NCBI RefSeq assembly: GCF_024218775.1
Contig: NZ_CP100404.1
Coordinates: 496,001 to 560,000, forward strand
DNA from: Haloarcula marina
GTDB lineage: Archaea; Halobacteriota; Halobacteria; Halobacteriales; Haloarculaceae
Length of the DNA stretch: 64,000 nucleotides
Reading direction: 5' to 3'
Numbering within the stretch: the stretch's first letter is position 1; every line of letters starts with the position of its first letter. The notes under the pieces are model-generated. The model had not been told where the DNA came from. It ran no database searches and saw nothing but the letters and a program-made list of their open reading frames with translations. The position numbers were made by a program, and so were the translations under genes. Of this stretch, positions 1 to 9,774 are shown one piece after another.

Positions 1-594
1 CCGTTCTGAGAGGGCCTGATGCGTGACGCCCACCTCCTCTGCGAGTTCTTCGAGGGTGTGCCGCTGTGGGACCTCGTAGTACCCGCGTTGCGTCGCCAGC
101 ACGAGCGCCCGGTACTGCCCCTCGGTGAGGCCGAACCGACCGGCGGGTTCGCCGTCCATCTCGCGAATCGACTCCACGTCGTAGGTGAGGCCGTGTTCGT
201 TACAGAACTCGTGCGTCGCCGAGAAGGCGTCCCGCGTCGGGAACAACACTCGAAGCCGCCAGTGGTCGTCTCGCCCGTAGGCGTCTAGAACGGTCGCCTC
301 GGAGTTCGTGAGCATCCCCAGCAACAGTTGGATGTGATGGACCCACTCCATCCGATAGAGGTACTCGTCGCCGAAGTCCGCGAGTAGCGTGACGTTCTCG
401 ACGCTCGCATCCGCCTCGAACGCCTCGTCGAGACGCTCTTTGGGTGCGTTACGCGCCCAGAGCAACGGCATGACGGTGTCGTCGCCGCTCTCGATGATGC
501 GCTCGCACTCGAACTCCACGTCGGGGACCGCCGCCAGCGTGTGTTCCAGCGCGAACTCCGTCGCCGGAACGGTCCCGATGACGATTGTAGACAT
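1..594 (-). CDS. Bacterio-opsin-activator-like HTH_10 transcriptional regulator (3' end outside window)
   Basis: The visible 198 codons start at an ATG and run off the left edge without a stop. The N-terminal ~150 residues form the sensor-like module usual in Bat-family regulators (MSTIVIGTVPATEF..., then an alternating beta/alpha region around LLADFGDEYLYRMEW). From about residue 150 the HTH_10 domain begins: a GLTEGQYRAL-type segment, the typical ATQRGYYEVPQ and then LEELAEEVGVTHQALSER, which breaks at the edge inside the helix-turn-helix. In haloarchaea this family binds DNA to control genes such as bacterio-opsin; the target here cannot be inferred. Family assignment is firm, the role open. 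Confidence 0.85.
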   Translation of the reverse strand, partial: MSTIVIGTVPATEFALEHTLAAVPDVEFECERIIESGDDTVMPLLWARNAPKERLDEAFEADASVENVTLLADFGDEYLYRMEWVHHIQLLLGMLTNSEATVLDAYGRDDHWRLRVLFPTRDAFSATHEFCNEHGLTYDVESIREMDGEPAGRFGLTEGQYRALVLATQRGYYEVPQRHTLEELAEEVGVTHQALSER

Positions 595-848
595 TGTGTT
601 GACATTTGTGGGCAGGACAATAACAACTCGTCTTCCCGCTGTCGAACCGCCCTGAACTATCCGGGCCATGCTGGTCCGGTGCGACTGACCGACGCGGCCG
701 CCGCCGGTTCGACTGGGACTTGCATGCACAGGCGCGGCTAGGTCGCTCGCAGGCGGCCCACACCGAGGCCGCGGTTCGTCGTCGGCGTCGGCCCGGCGCT
801 TGCAGGGACACCGCTCATCGTCGACGTGGCCGTACGTCGCTGTGCACG

Positions 849-1187
849 ATGTCACAACTCGATTCGAGCCACGAGATGACGCGGAGCGAAGTCGCCGAGT
901 ACCTCCGCGAGTTCGCAGCGCAACTGGACACCGCCGAGGGCGAGGCGGCCCCGACGCCGGGGCAGCCCAACCGGCGAGACGCGCGGCCGAACGACGGCCG
1001 CGTGACGTTCATGGTCGGCAGCGACAGCACGACCATCAACCCGCCCGACCACCTGACGTTCGAGGTCGAAGTCGACTCCGACACGTCGTTCGTCGGCGGC
1101 GAGCGTCGGCAGGCCGTCGACTTCGAACTGACGTGGGACGTCGAGGAGGACGAGGACGACGGCGAGGACGAACTGGAGATACGATGA
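849..1187 (+). CDS. amphi-Trp domain-containing protein
   Basis: A 112-residue, strongly acidic cytoplasmic protein. Residues ~10-25 (MTRSEVAEYLREFAAQL) form an amphipathic helix, and the second half alternates polar and hydrophobic residues (VTFMVGSDSTTINPP, LTFEVEVDSD, VDFELTWDVEEDEDD). This is the pattern of the small amphi-Trp family that is widespread in haloarchaea and has no assigned biochemical role. The ATG before SQLDSSHEMT is preferred because codons upstream in the same frame are arginine-rich and look non-coding. The stop overlaps the next ATG (ATGA), so the two genes are probably cotranscribed. Confidence 0.75.
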   Translation: MSQLDSSHEMTRSEVAEYLREFAAQLDTAEGEAAPTPGQPNRRDARPNDGRVTFMVGSDSTTINPPDHLTFEVEVDSDTSFVGGERRQAVDFELTWDVEEDEDDGEDELEIR

Positions 1188-1378
1188 CGCCCGCACCGAC
1201 TGTCGCACCGCTCCAGCTATTCTCGGGCGAGTTCCTCCAGTACGCGGTCCTCTTTTTCGTGCTGGCGCTCGGAGCGGCACTCGTCGGTGCGCGCGACGTC
1301 GCCGGGATAAGCATGCAAATCGCGAAGTGGTTCATCATCCTCTTCGTCGCGCTGGCAATCGTCTCGCTCCTCCTCTGA
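1184..1378 (+). CDS. DUF1328/UPF0391 small membrane protein
   Basis: A 64-residue integral membrane protein. Two hydrophobic helices (FLQYAVLFFVLALGAALVGA and IAKWFIILFVALAIVSLLL) are joined by RDVAGISMQ; the GxxxVAGxSxxIAK-like link between two helices is the hallmark of the DUF1328 family, whose members are usually 50-65 residues. Function is unknown; in bacteria the family is often stress-induced. It overlaps the amphi-Trp gene by four bases, so translational coupling is likely. Confidence 0.8.
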   Translation: MTPAPTVAPLQLFSGEFLQYAVLFFVLALGAALVGARDVAGISMQIAKWFIILFVALAIVSLLL

Positions 1379-1673
1379 CCTCGGTCGCAGGGGACGCACC
1401 GATTCCACGCTGTGGGTGCCCCGCCGCGCAGAGCCGACGCTGGCCGTCTGTGAGTGTGGTGGCTCGGGTGAAGCTATCGTCACAAGGGGCTCAGCGGGGG
1501 TAACAGTTCGTCATCGCCACCAGCAGATGATACCCCGCCGTCGGTGAAAAACTCGTTCATCGAACGGCGGCGCACATCGAATCACCGTGTCGCACCGTGT
1601 TCCGTGCGCGGGTACGGCGAATCGGACGCTGTCGGTACGGCCCCACGGGTCGTGCTGGCCGAACCGACCGGCC

Positions 1674-3902
1674 TCACTCGACCAGTTCGAACGTCTCGAC
1701 GGCGACGATGTCGTCGGCGGCGCGGCCGACCTGTACCTCGAACTCGCCGGGTTCGGCGGCGTACTCGTCGTCGGCCGTCCAGAACTCGAGGTCGGCCGCC
1801 GTCAGTTCGAACGAGACGGTCGCGGCCTCGCCCGCGTCGAGGTCGACGTTCTCGAACCGGACGAGTTCCCTGACCGGCCGCGCGCGACTGGCGACGAGGT
1901 CGTTGAGGTACACCTGTACGACTTCGGTTCCGGACCGTTCGCCGGTGTTCTCGACCGTCACGGTGACCGAAAGCGTGTCTGCCGAGGTGATAGTCGCCGT
2001 GTCGAGTGACACGTCGGTGTACGTGAACTCGGTGTAGGTCTCGCCGTGGCCGAAGGCGTACAGCGGTTCGTTCGGTACGTCCAGATACCGCGACATGTAC
2101 TTCTCCGCGGGGTCCGCTGGCGGTTCGGTCAGGTCCACGTCGGCGTTCTCGGCGGGCCGCCCGGTTCGCAGACGGTTGTAGTAGATCGGAATCTGACCTT
2201 CGGTGACGGGGAAGCACATGGGCAGGCGGCCGGAGGGGTTGTGCTCGCCCAGAAGCACGTCGGCGATAGCGGGCCCCGCCTCGACGCCCGGGAACCACGC
2301 TTCGAGGATGGCGGGGACGTGTTCGGCGGTCCAGTCTATCGCCAGCGGTCGGCCGTTGAACAGGACGGCGGCCACGGGCGTGTCCGTCTCCACGAGTGCT
2401 TCGAGGAGTCGCCGCTGGTCGCCCGGCAGGTCGAGGTGGGCGCGACTCGCCGCCTCGCCGGTCTGGCTGTACCGCTCGCCGACGGCGACGACGGCCACGT
2501 CCGCGGCCGTGACGGCTTCGACCGCCGCCGCCAGTTGCGCGTCGTCGACGGCCCCGTCGCGAGAACACCCCTCGACGTAGGTCAGGTCGTCGAGGCGGTC
2601 CGCGAGCGTCGTGCGGAGCGTCGTCACGTCGTCGGGGTCGCCCTCGGCGCGCCACGCACCCAGCATGTCGGTCGCGCTGTCCGCGAGGCCACCGACGAGC
2701 GCCACCGACGCACCGTCGTCCACGGGCAACACGTCACCCTCGTTCTGCAGGAGGACCTGTGATTCGCGCGCAACCTCGCGGGCGGCCTCGCGGTGGTCCT
2801 CGGTGAGTATCCGCCGGGACTGGCGCTCCTCGTCGAAGTACCGGTACGGGTCCTCGAACAGGCCGAGGGCACCTTTGACCGTCAGGAGGCGTCGAACTGC
2901 CGCGTCGACGAGCGACTCGTCGACGACGCCGTCTTCGACGAGTTCGACCAGTTCCGTCGCGTAGGCACCGCTGACCATGTCGACGTCGGAACCAGCCTCG
3001 ATACACGCCCGTGCCACTTCGCGCAGGTCCCCGGCGACGCCGTGTTCGACGAGTTCGCCGAACGAGTTCCAGTCCGAGACGACCACGTCTTCGAAGCCGA
3101 GTTCGCTCCGCAGCAGGTCGTTCACGAGCGTCTCGTTGCTGCTCGCCGGAATGCGTTCGTAGAGGTTGAAGGCGTTCATGACGCTGCCGACCCCCGCGTC
3201 CAGACAGGCCTCGAACGGCGGGAGGTGGACCTCTCGGAGGTTCGTCTCCGAGATGTCGACGGTGTTGTACTCCCGGCCCGCCTCGGACGCGCCGTAGCCC
3301 ACGTAGTGTTTTGCGCACGCGAGAACGGTGTCATCGGCGGCGAGGTCGTCGCCCTGAAAGCCCCGGACCCGTGCGTTCGATATCTCGCTGGCGAGGTACG
3401 GGTCCTCGCCAGCGGCCTCCATGACCCGGCCCCAACGGGGGTCCCGGCCGACGTCGACCGACGGCGCGAACGTCCAGTGGACGCCGTCGGCGGCCGCTTC
3501 GGTCGCGGCGACGCGCGCCGACAGCGCCGCCATCTCCGGGTTCCACGACGCGGCCTCGCCGAGCGGAATCGGGAAAATCGTCCGGTGGCCGTGGATGACG
3601 TCGAGGGCCAACACGAGCGGCACCCCGTGGTCGGACTCCTCGACCGCCAGTTCCTGGAAGTGTCGCGCCTCCTCTACGTCCGCGAAGTTGAGCACCGACC
3701 CGATGTCCCCGTCCAGAATCCCTTGCTCGACGTCCATGTCGCCGACGGCGGTTCCCGTCGCGAAGTCGGCGTTCAACTGGTTCAGTTGTCCCACTTTCTG
3801 CTCGAGAGACAACTCGGCGAGCAGCGACTCGACGCGCTCTTCGACCTCGGCCCGCCGTTCGGGCGGGAGTTGGTCCAGCAGTGTCTGGGCCTGCGTTGCC
3901 AT
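1674..3902 (-). CDS. GH3 family beta-glucosidase (cytoplasmic)
   Basis: A 742-residue glycoside hydrolase family 3 enzyme, expected to release glucose from the non-reducing end of beta-gluco-oligosaccharides. Residues ~30-350 form the (beta/alpha)8 domain, with LALDVIHGHRTIFPIPLGEA, the AKHYVGYG segment and nucleophile motif VVVSDWNS (Asp ~277). The alpha/beta sandwich domain spans ~370-570, and a fibronectin-III-like domain closes the protein (LSVTVTVENTGERSGTEVVQ). There is no signal peptide, so it acts inside the cell on imported sugars. The GATATAAA box 24-30 bases before the ATG implies a leaderless transcript. It is a distant paralogue of the GH3 gene at 23076; a beta-xylosidase or other exo-beta-glycosidase activity cannot be excluded. 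Confidence 0.93.
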   Translation of the reverse strand: MATQAQTLLDQLPPERRAEVEERVESLLAELSLEQKVGQLNQLNADFATGTAVGDMDVEQGILDGDIGSVLNFADVEEARHFQELAVEESDHGVPLVLALDVIHGHRTIFPIPLGEAASWNPEMAALSARVAATEAAADGVHWTFAPSVDVGRDPRWGRVMEAAGEDPYLASEISNARVRGFQGDDLAADDTVLACAKHYVGYGASEAGREYNTVDISETNLREVHLPPFEACLDAGVGSVMNAFNLYERIPASSNETLVNDLLRSELGFEDVVVSDWNSFGELVEHGVAGDLREVARACIEAGSDVDMVSGAYATELVELVEDGVVDESLVDAAVRRLLTVKGALGLFEDPYRYFDEERQSRRILTEDHREAAREVARESQVLLQNEGDVLPVDDGASVALVGGLADSATDMLGAWRAEGDPDDVTTLRTTLADRLDDLTYVEGCSRDGAVDDAQLAAAVEAVTAADVAVVAVGERYSQTGEAASRAHLDLPGDQRRLLEALVETDTPVAAVLFNGRPLAIDWTAEHVPAILEAWFPGVEAGPAIADVLLGEHNPSGRLPMCFPVTEGQIPIYYNRLRTGRPAENADVDLTEPPADPAEKYMSRYLDVPNEPLYAFGHGETYTEFTYTDVSLDTATITSADTLSVTVTVENTGERSGTEVVQVYLNDLVASRARPVRELVRFENVDLDAGEAATVSFELTAADLEFWTADDEYAAEPGEFEVQVGRAADDIVAVETFELVE

Positions 3903-3925
3903 ACACTGTGGCCTGTCCTCTGCGG

Positions 3926-3951
3926 ATATAAACCACCACGCTCGGTGTCAA
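3926..3951 (-). promoter_or_regulatory. Promoter and operator-like site of the first GH3 gene
   Basis: Reading the minus strand, TTGACACC, two bases, GCGTGGT stand directly before the TATA-like TTTATAT, which lies about 26 bases from the ATG. The two half-sites resemble those before GH81 and, more loosely, those before the ABC transporter and the second GH3 gene. A TrmB-family operator is inferred, not shown. Confidence 0.45.
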
Positions 3952-4317
3952 ACGTGATAGTCCCGGGTTTCTGCGGTCCGCCACGGTGTGCGGCAATTTT
4001 CCGGTGCGAATGGCAAATAGGACGATATAGATGAATATTCGGTCCCAGATTTTCCAGTTTCTGAAATAGACGATTATTCAAATCCAATTAAGTGTATTAC
4101 TGTGTGAATTATGGGAATAGTACCGCTAAACTGGGTCGTAATGCTGGCAAAAACGAATATAGGGCCATAAATAATGCTACTACTGTGCTATTCTGGATAG
4201 AATAGCTGAAAAAGCCGTAAAGGCGGTGTGGTCCTAACTTAGCGTATGGATGCGTGGTGAAGCGGAGATACCGGTCGTTCTCACCTTCGAATCACGGCGA
4301 CTGGGTGTCTCTCGCCG

Positions 4318-4503
4318 GTGCGGTCGATGCCAGTCATCGGTGCCGGGGCAGACGCCGCTCTGCCGCTGTCGGAACTAACGAAAGTACATGTGTTATCCAT
4401 GGTATGGCTGGCGTGGGCGGTTCCGAACGAGGCCTTCGCGGGCGCGTTCGACCTGGAAACCGCCAATTGCGGGGAAACTGCTGGATTCGAGAGAGGGCGG
4501 TAG
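4318..4503 (+). CDS. Doubtful short ORF
   Basis: A 61-codon frame (MRSMPVIGAGADAALPLSEL...) with a mildly hydrophobic middle (VLSMVWLAWAVPNEAFAGA). A second frame (4254-4544) overlaps it. Neither shows a recognised family or good haloarchaeal codon bias. It is listed only because it is the most protein-like piece in the AT-rich gap; it could be a fragment of a dead gene. Confidence 0.12.
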   Translation: MRSMPVIGAGADAALPLSELTKVHVLSMVWLAWAVPNEAFAGAFDLETANCGETAGFERGR

Positions 4504-5302
4504 AAGTTACTGAGTTATTTTACTTCGACGACTACATGACATAATAACAACTATAATGCAGCGGTTGTGTCTTGTGATTGCATGTGTTCTATGGTGAAAC
4601 GAAATAGTACCAGATTACAAATAAACAACTATGGTAATGTGCCCCGACGCCGGTATCGCGTTCCCGGTGAGGGTCAGCGTCGAGGTCGCTCGTCGCAGTG
4701 GGTGAGCATCGTTGCCCTCGTGGCACCCTCGTCACTCTGACCCGCCCGCCGGAATCGGAAGAGCGACAACTTTTTGTAGGAGTGTTCGAATTGACTGAAC
4801 GGAGTCAGGTTACTCCAAGTGCTACACTCGCCGCCGCGCGAGGGTAGTGTCAGTCAGTTGGGCCGTCTGCCAGCGGTCCGTTGCACCACCATGCCACCGT
4901 TCAGGGGTCGGCCGTGTTCCATTTCCCACGGTCGCCCCTTCTCTGCTACTTCCGTCACCGAGCGTCGGCGATAGTCGACCGCCGTCAGCGCAGGCTCCGA
5001 GGGCGTCTACGCGGGGACCACTGACGGGACGCCGATGCGACTGACGACGCCCGTCGCCGGTGACGGCACGGTCTGCGTCGTCGCCGGTGACGGACACGGC
5101 GACCCGTCGCACTGCTCGCCGTCGGTGACCGCGCTCCTCGTCTCCGGTTCTGCTTTTCGTTTCTCTCTGTCCGTCCCTCCGCGTTCCTTCGCTCCGCTCT
5201 CGGCGCAGTAGCGCGCTTCGTCGCGGTGTCAGTACCGCCGACGAGTCCCGATTCCGCGCGTCGACTGGGGCCGGAATCGACATGCGCTATCAATGATGAA
5301 GG

Positions 5303-5334
5303 TTGTCACCACCGGCGTGGTAACAGTGGATATG
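5303..5334 (+). promoter_or_regulatory. Inverted-repeat operator candidate and TATA-like element upstream of GH81
   Basis: TGTCACCAC and GTGGTAACA form a near-perfect inverted repeat (9 bases, 4-base spacer, one mismatch) at 5304-5325, followed at once by GGATATG, a possible TATA element. Transcription from there would give a leader of about 40 bases before the GH81 start. The element's arms match the half-sites before the first GH3 gene, which suggests shared control. Confidence 0.5.
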
Positions 5335-5396
5335 CCCCCCGTTCCCTACTGGACTGATGTTACCGTGCCGCGGAGTGCACGAGTGGCGAATCTACC

Positions 5397-8300
5397 ATGC
5401 AACCGAACACACTGGACGACGAGAGTCGACGCGAATCGACTGCGGACCGGACAGACGAGTCAGACGACGACGGCGGCCTGCCACTGACACGACGTGGCGT
5501 GCTCAAGGCGGCGGCCGCGGCCGGTGTGCTCCCCGGACTCTCCGGGCTTGCCAGCGCGCAGGAAGTCGGTGTCGGCAACGGAAGCTACGTCACCACCGCC
5601 CCCAGCGGCGAGGGAACACCGCAGGGCACACAGTACACCACGTCGAACGTCGAGGCCCCCATCCCGACGAACGACTGGTGGAGCACGCTGCTGTGGTTCC
5701 AGTACTCCAACCCGATGTTCGCACATCCCGTCGCCGCGGACGCGTCCGGGGCGGGGCTGGACGTGAGCAACCCGACGGAGTGGAACATCTCCTCGTCGGG
5801 CGTCACGGACGCTATCGCGATGATGGACGACACGACGGACCTCACCATCGGCCACTCGGCCACCTCGTCGTTCTCGGACACGCGGTGTGACGGCTACGGC
5901 GACTGGCACACCGTCGCGAAGTGGGGCGACGGCACGTCGACGACGCTCACCACGACTATCGCGCAGGGTTCGCCGTACGTCTTCGCCGAGTACGAGGGCG
6001 GCGACGCCGTCGTCTCGTTCCCGTCCGCGCCGACGGTGTTCGCGGACGACGGCAACGTCCTCGGTATCGAAATCAACGGCCACGCCTACGGCCTGTACGC
6101 GCCGTCGGGCGCGACGTGGTCCGGGCAGGGGACGACCGAACTCACGTCCGCGCTGAACGGCGCGGGCTACCTCACCGTCGCGGCCCTGCCCGAGGCGACC
6201 AGCGCCGCCCTCACCGAACTGGAGACGTACGCCTACAACTTCATCCGCGACACGACGGTGTCGTGGAACTACGACCAGGCGGCGGGCGAGGTCACCACCA
6301 CGTTCGACCTGACGACCGAGAACAAAGCCGAGAGCGGGGCAAGCGGGTCGTTCCACGCCCTGTTCCCCCACCAGCACAAGTACTCCTCCGAGTCGTTCAC
6401 GTCGTACACGTACACCAGTGCGCGCGGGACGATGAAGACCGTCAGCGGCGGCTCGTCGATCCAGACCACCTACACCTTCCCGGGCGTCTTGCCGTTCATG
6501 CCCGACGAGGGGAGCTACGACAAATCGGAACTCGCGAGCTACGTCGACGAGGAGGAGTCCAACAAGACGCTCATCGAGACGGGGCCGGACAGCCCCGGCG
6601 ACGGCACCTATTGGACGGGGAAGAACTACGGCCGACTGGCCGAACTCATCCCCATCGCCGAACAGGTCGGCGACACCGCCGCGGCCGACTACTTCCTGAA
6701 CGGCGACAACAACACGCTGGGGCTGCGCGACGACCTCGAAGTCTGGCTCGACGCCAGTCAGGAAGGTCCCACCCGTTCGGAGGACGTGTTCTACTACGAC
6801 CAGAACTGGGGCACCCTCATCGGCTACAACGACTCGTTCGGGTCGGGTGCGAACATCAACGACCACCACTTCCACTACGGCTACTACATCCGCGGGGCTG
6901 CGGAAATCGCCCGCAACGACCGGACGTGGGCGCAGGACTCGAACTGGGGCGGGATGGTCAACCTCCTCATCCGGGACTTCGCTAACTGGGAGCGTCCGAA
7001 CCGCGCCAACGCCCAGTCCCCGGCGAGTAACCCGAAGGACTCGTTCCCGTTCCTGCGTAACTTCAGCCCCTACGAGGGCCACTCGTGGGCCGACGGCGGC
7101 GGCGCCGACTTCGCCGACGGGAACAATCAGGAGTCCTCCTCGGAGGCGCTCAACGCCTACGCCTCGATGATTCTGTGGGGCGAGTACACCGGCGACACGC
7201 AACTCCGCGACGCTGGCGTGTTCCTCTACACCACGGAAGTCCACGCGGTGCAGGAGTACTGGTTCGACGTGGACGACACCAACCAGCCGTCGAACTGGCC
7301 GTACGACACCGCTGCGATGGTGTGGGGTGACGGCTACAAGTACGACACCTTCTTCACGACCGACGTGGAGGCCATCCACGGCATCAACTATCTGCCCGTC
7401 GTCGCCTCGTCGTCGTATCTCGGGTGGGACACCGACGCCGCGGCCGCCAACTACAACGAGTTGGTGAGCAACGACCCCGACGGCGACAGCTTCCAGTACT
7501 GGCCCGACATCCTGTGGATGTACCGCGCGCTCTCGGACGTGACCGACGCGAAGAACCTCTGGACGGCCCGGAAAGACAGCTATCCGGTGGAGTTCGGCGA
7601 GAGCCGCGCCCACACCTACCACTGGATATACAACACCGACGCGATGGGGACGGCCGTCAAGTCCATCACGGCCGACCATCCGCTCACGACCGTCTACGAC
7701 GACGGCGCTTCGAAGACGTACGTCGCGTACAACCCGTCGAGCAGTTCGACGACGGTCACGTTCTCCGACGGCACGAGTCTCTCCGTCCCGGCCAATTCCA
7801 TCGCCACGTCCGGCGACGGGAGCAGCGGTGGTTCCGGCTCCGCCTCGACCGTCGACAGCCTCTCCGTCAGCGAAGTCGAGACGAGCACGGTCGACGCGGC
7901 CTTCGACGTGTCGTGGAGCGTCTCGGACGGCGACGGCGACCTCTCGTCGGTCGACCTGACCCTGACCGACGACACCGCCGGAGCGACGGACGACACCGCC
8001 ACGGTGAGCGTGAGCGGGTCCAGCGCCAGCGGCACGACGCGGCTCATCGCGCCCGGCGACGACGGCACGGGCAACGCCTACACCGTCGACCTGACTGTGA
8101 CGGACGCGGCCAGCAACACCACGTCGTCCTCGACGAGCATCACCGAGAGCGAACCGACCAACGACACGGGCGGCCCCTCGGTCGACAGCCTCTCGATGAG
8201 CGAGAACGGCGGCAACGACCCGCACGCGGACTTCACCGTGGACTGGACCGTCTCCGACAGCGACACCGACCTCGACACGGTCGACCTGACGCTGACCGAC

Positions 8301-8489
8301 ACCACGGACGGGGCCGTCGAGGACACCGTCTCCATCGGCGTCAGCGGCGGGTCCGCCGCCGACCAGCAGAACATGCGCGCGAACAAAGCGGACAACGACG
8401 GCCACACCTACGAAGTCGAGTTGGTCGTCACCGACGCCGCGGGGAACACGGCGACGGCGACGGTGACGGAAGTCGAAGACGGCGCCTGA
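5397..8489 (+). CDS. TAT-exported GH81 endo-beta-1,3-glucanase (laminarinase) with two C-terminal PKD-like repeats
   Basis: A 1030-residue secreted enzyme. Residues ~32-57 carry a twin-arginine signal (TRRGVLKAAAAAG, then AQ at the predicted cleavage site). The catalytic region (~60-800) has GH81 hallmarks: EAPIPTNDWWSTLL near the start, FSPYEGHSWADG, NINDHHFHYGYYIRGAAEIA (His/Asp cluster from ~489) and NQESSSEALNAY (glutamates ~579 and 583). GH81 enzymes hydrolyse beta-1,3-glucan internally with inversion. A Ser/Gly linker precedes two related modules (~816-920 and ~928-1030), each with VDSLS... and a closing LxVTDAA segment, resembling PKD/Ig-like surface or binding modules. It lies beside a TrmB regulator and in a locus with two GH3 enzymes and an importer. 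Confidence 0.93.
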   Translation: MQPNTLDDESRRESTADRTDESDDDGGLPLTRRGVLKAAAAAGVLPGLSGLASAQEVGVGNGSYVTTAPSGEGTPQGTQYTTSNVEAPIPTNDWWSTLLWFQYSNPMFAHPVAADASGAGLDVSNPTEWNISSSGVTDAIAMMDDTTDLTIGHSATSSFSDTRCDGYGDWHTVAKWGDGTSTTLTTTIAQGSPYVFAEYEGGDAVVSFPSAPTVFADDGNVLGIEINGHAYGLYAPSGATWSGQGTTELTSALNGAGYLTVAALPEATSAALTELETYAYNFIRDTTVSWNYDQAAGEVTTTFDLTTENKAESGASGSFHALFPHQHKYSSESFTSYTYTSARGTMKTVSGGSSIQTTYTFPGVLPFMPDEGSYDKSELASYVDEEESNKTLIETGPDSPGDGTYWTGKNYGRLAELIPIAEQVGDTAAADYFLNGDNNTLGLRDDLEVWLDASQEGPTRSEDVFYYDQNWGTLIGYNDSFGSGANINDHHFHYGYYIRGAAEIARNDRTWAQDSNWGGMVNLLIRDFANWERPNRANAQSPASNPKDSFPFLRNFSPYEGHSWADGGGADFADGNNQESSSEALNAYASMILWGEYTGDTQLRDAGVFLYTTEVHAVQEYWFDVDDTNQPSNWPYDTAAMVWGDGYKYDTFFTTDVEAIHGINYLPVVASSSYLGWDTDAAAANYNELVSNDPDGDSFQYWPDILWMYRALSDVTDAKNLWTARKDSYPVEFGESRAHTYHWIYNTDAMGTAVKSITADHPLTTVYDDGASKTYVAYNPSSSSTTVTFSDGTSLSVPANSIATSGDGSSGGSGSASTVDSLSVSEVETSTVDAAFDVSWSVSDGDGDLSSVDLTLTDDTAGATDDTATVSVSGSSASGTTRLIAPGDDGTGNAYTVDLTVTDAASNTTSSSTSITESEPTNDTGGPSVDSLSMSENGGNDPHADFTVDWTVSDSDTDLDTVDLTLTDTTDGAVEDTVSIGVSGGSAADQQNMRANKADNDGHTYEVELVVTDAAGNTATATVTEVEDGA

Positions 8490-8601
8490 GCGTCGGGCAC
8501 ATCGCGGCCGACCCGTCTGTCTACATTTTCTTCGGGGGCCTCGCGTCGGACCGAAACGGCCATACTGTCGTGAACGTTCGTGGACGTTAGGGACTGCCAC
8601 C

Positions 8602-9702
8602 ATGAAACAAGACGACGCGGTCGCGGAGCTAGAACGAATCGGATTCACGGCCTACGAAGCGCAGGCGTACGCCGCGCTCGTGGAGTACGATTCGGTCCCC
8701 GCGACGGTACTCGCGACCGAGTGTTCGGTTCCGCGGTCTCGAATCTACGACGTGGTGTCGAGCCTCGAAGCGGACGGCCACGTCGAGACGTTCTCGCACA
8801 ACGGCAAGCGCCACGCCAGAGCGACCGACCCGACCGAGGTTCTCGAACAACTCCGGCGGACCGGACAGACGCTCGCCGAGACGGCGGACCACATCGAAGA
8901 CGAATGGCAGCGCTCGGAGTTCCACGAACGGAACCTCACGCTGCTCGATAGCGGCGTCGCCGGGGCGATGGACCAGATACTGGCCGACGTTCGGGAGGCC
9001 GGGTATCTGGTCGAGGTCATCTGTACGGACACCGAGTACTTCCAACTCCGGTCGGCGCTCGGCGAGGCGCGCGACGGTGGTGCGGTCGTCCGCGTCACGC
9101 TCGAACAGCGCACCGGACTTGGCGAGGTGCGCTCGCAACCCGTCTCGGAGCTACGGACCCACCGCGTCCCCTCGCCGTTCCTCGTCATCGTCGACCGGCG
9201 GTCCGTCTGGATGGCCCCGAACAGGGAGAACGCCGACGACTACGTGCTGACGCTCTCTAGTCAGTCCATCGCCTACATCTTCCACTGGTTCTTCCTCGCC
9301 GGGCGGTGGGCCGGGAGCGAACCGCTGTTCGTCGCCGACTACACCGACCTCACCACCTACGTCGACATCATCGAGTTCATCCGGGACGTCGAACCGCTGA
9401 CGCGGTCGGGCGTCCCGATTCCCGTCGTCGTCGAGGGGAACGACATCGAGACCGGCGCGAACCGGCGGGTGACCGGCACCGTCGCGTCGATAACCTACCC
9501 GTCGCAGTCGTCACGAACGGGCGAGCGACCGACGTACACCGACCTCGCGGGCGTCAAGACGGTGTCCGTCGAGACGGGCGACGGACGGGTCCACATCGGC
9601 GGTCGGGGCGCGACCGAAGAGGACCTCGAAATCCGTCGCATCGCCGTCGCCCTCCCGGTCGAGGCGTTCCTCGACCTCTTGGCGCGGTCGGGCGCGCTGT
9701 AG
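8602..9702 (+). CDS. TrmB family sugar-sensing transcriptional regulator
   Basis: A 366-residue regulator. Residues ~5-75 are a winged helix (LERIGFTAYEAQAYAALVEY, then VPRSRIYDVVSSLEADGHVE), the classic TrmB DNA-binding signature. A coiled segment follows (LRRTGQTLAETADHIEDEW), and ~110-360 resembles the TrmB sugar-binding half, with a PLD-like subdomain and a small C-terminal beta domain (VSVETGDGRVHIGG). TrmB proteins repress or activate sugar genes and release DNA on binding maltose, glucose or similar ligands. Its place 112 bases after the glucanase gene suggests control of the surrounding locus. A paralogue lies at the far end (25298-26380). Confidence 0.9.
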   Translation: MKQDDAVAELERIGFTAYEAQAYAALVEYDSVPATVLATECSVPRSRIYDVVSSLEADGHVETFSHNGKRHARATDPTEVLEQLRRTGQTLAETADHIEDEWQRSEFHERNLTLLDSGVAGAMDQILADVREAGYLVEVICTDTEYFQLRSALGEARDGGAVVRVTLEQRTGLGEVRSQPVSELRTHRVPSPFLVIVDRRSVWMAPNRENADDYVLTLSSQSIAYIFHWFFLAGRWAGSEPLFVADYTDLTTYVDIIEFIRDVEPLTRSGVPIPVVVEGNDIETGANRRVTGTVASITYPSQSSRTGERPTYTDLAGVKTVSVETGDGRVHIGGRGATEEDLEIRRIAVALPVEAFLDLLARSGAL

Positions 9703-9774
9703 CGGGTTTCGTCGCCCGCGTGCTACTCGGTGACACCGGTACGTATTTGTGGGTCGGGCCGAAAGCGGGCCTAT

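Larger units (their letters stand above)
3903..5396. other. Long non-coding stretch between divergent GH3 and GH81 genes, partly AT-rich
   Basis: Apart from the promoters at either end, no convincing gene is seen. About 3960-4260 and 4500-4640 are markedly AT-rich compared with the rest of the window (runs such as ataaataatgctac), while 4650-5280 is GC-rich but its open frames are arginine-rich shadows without domain character. A 15-base direct repeat (CGTCGCCGGTGACGG) occurs at 5052 and 5079. No transposase, terminal inverted repeat or tRNA is recognisable. The composition suggests decayed foreign DNA between two transcription units of the same locus. Confidence 0.5.

Noticed and set aside
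4822-5283. 153-codon minus-strand frame upstream of GH81
   Set aside because: Rich in Arg, Gly and Asp with no hydrophobic core; typical of GC-rich non-coding DNA.
9700-9774. Shine-Dalgarno sites for most genes
   Set aside because: Start codons here generally lie 20-35 bases from a TATA element, with little space for a leader, so leaderless starts are preferred over weak GGAG-like matches.
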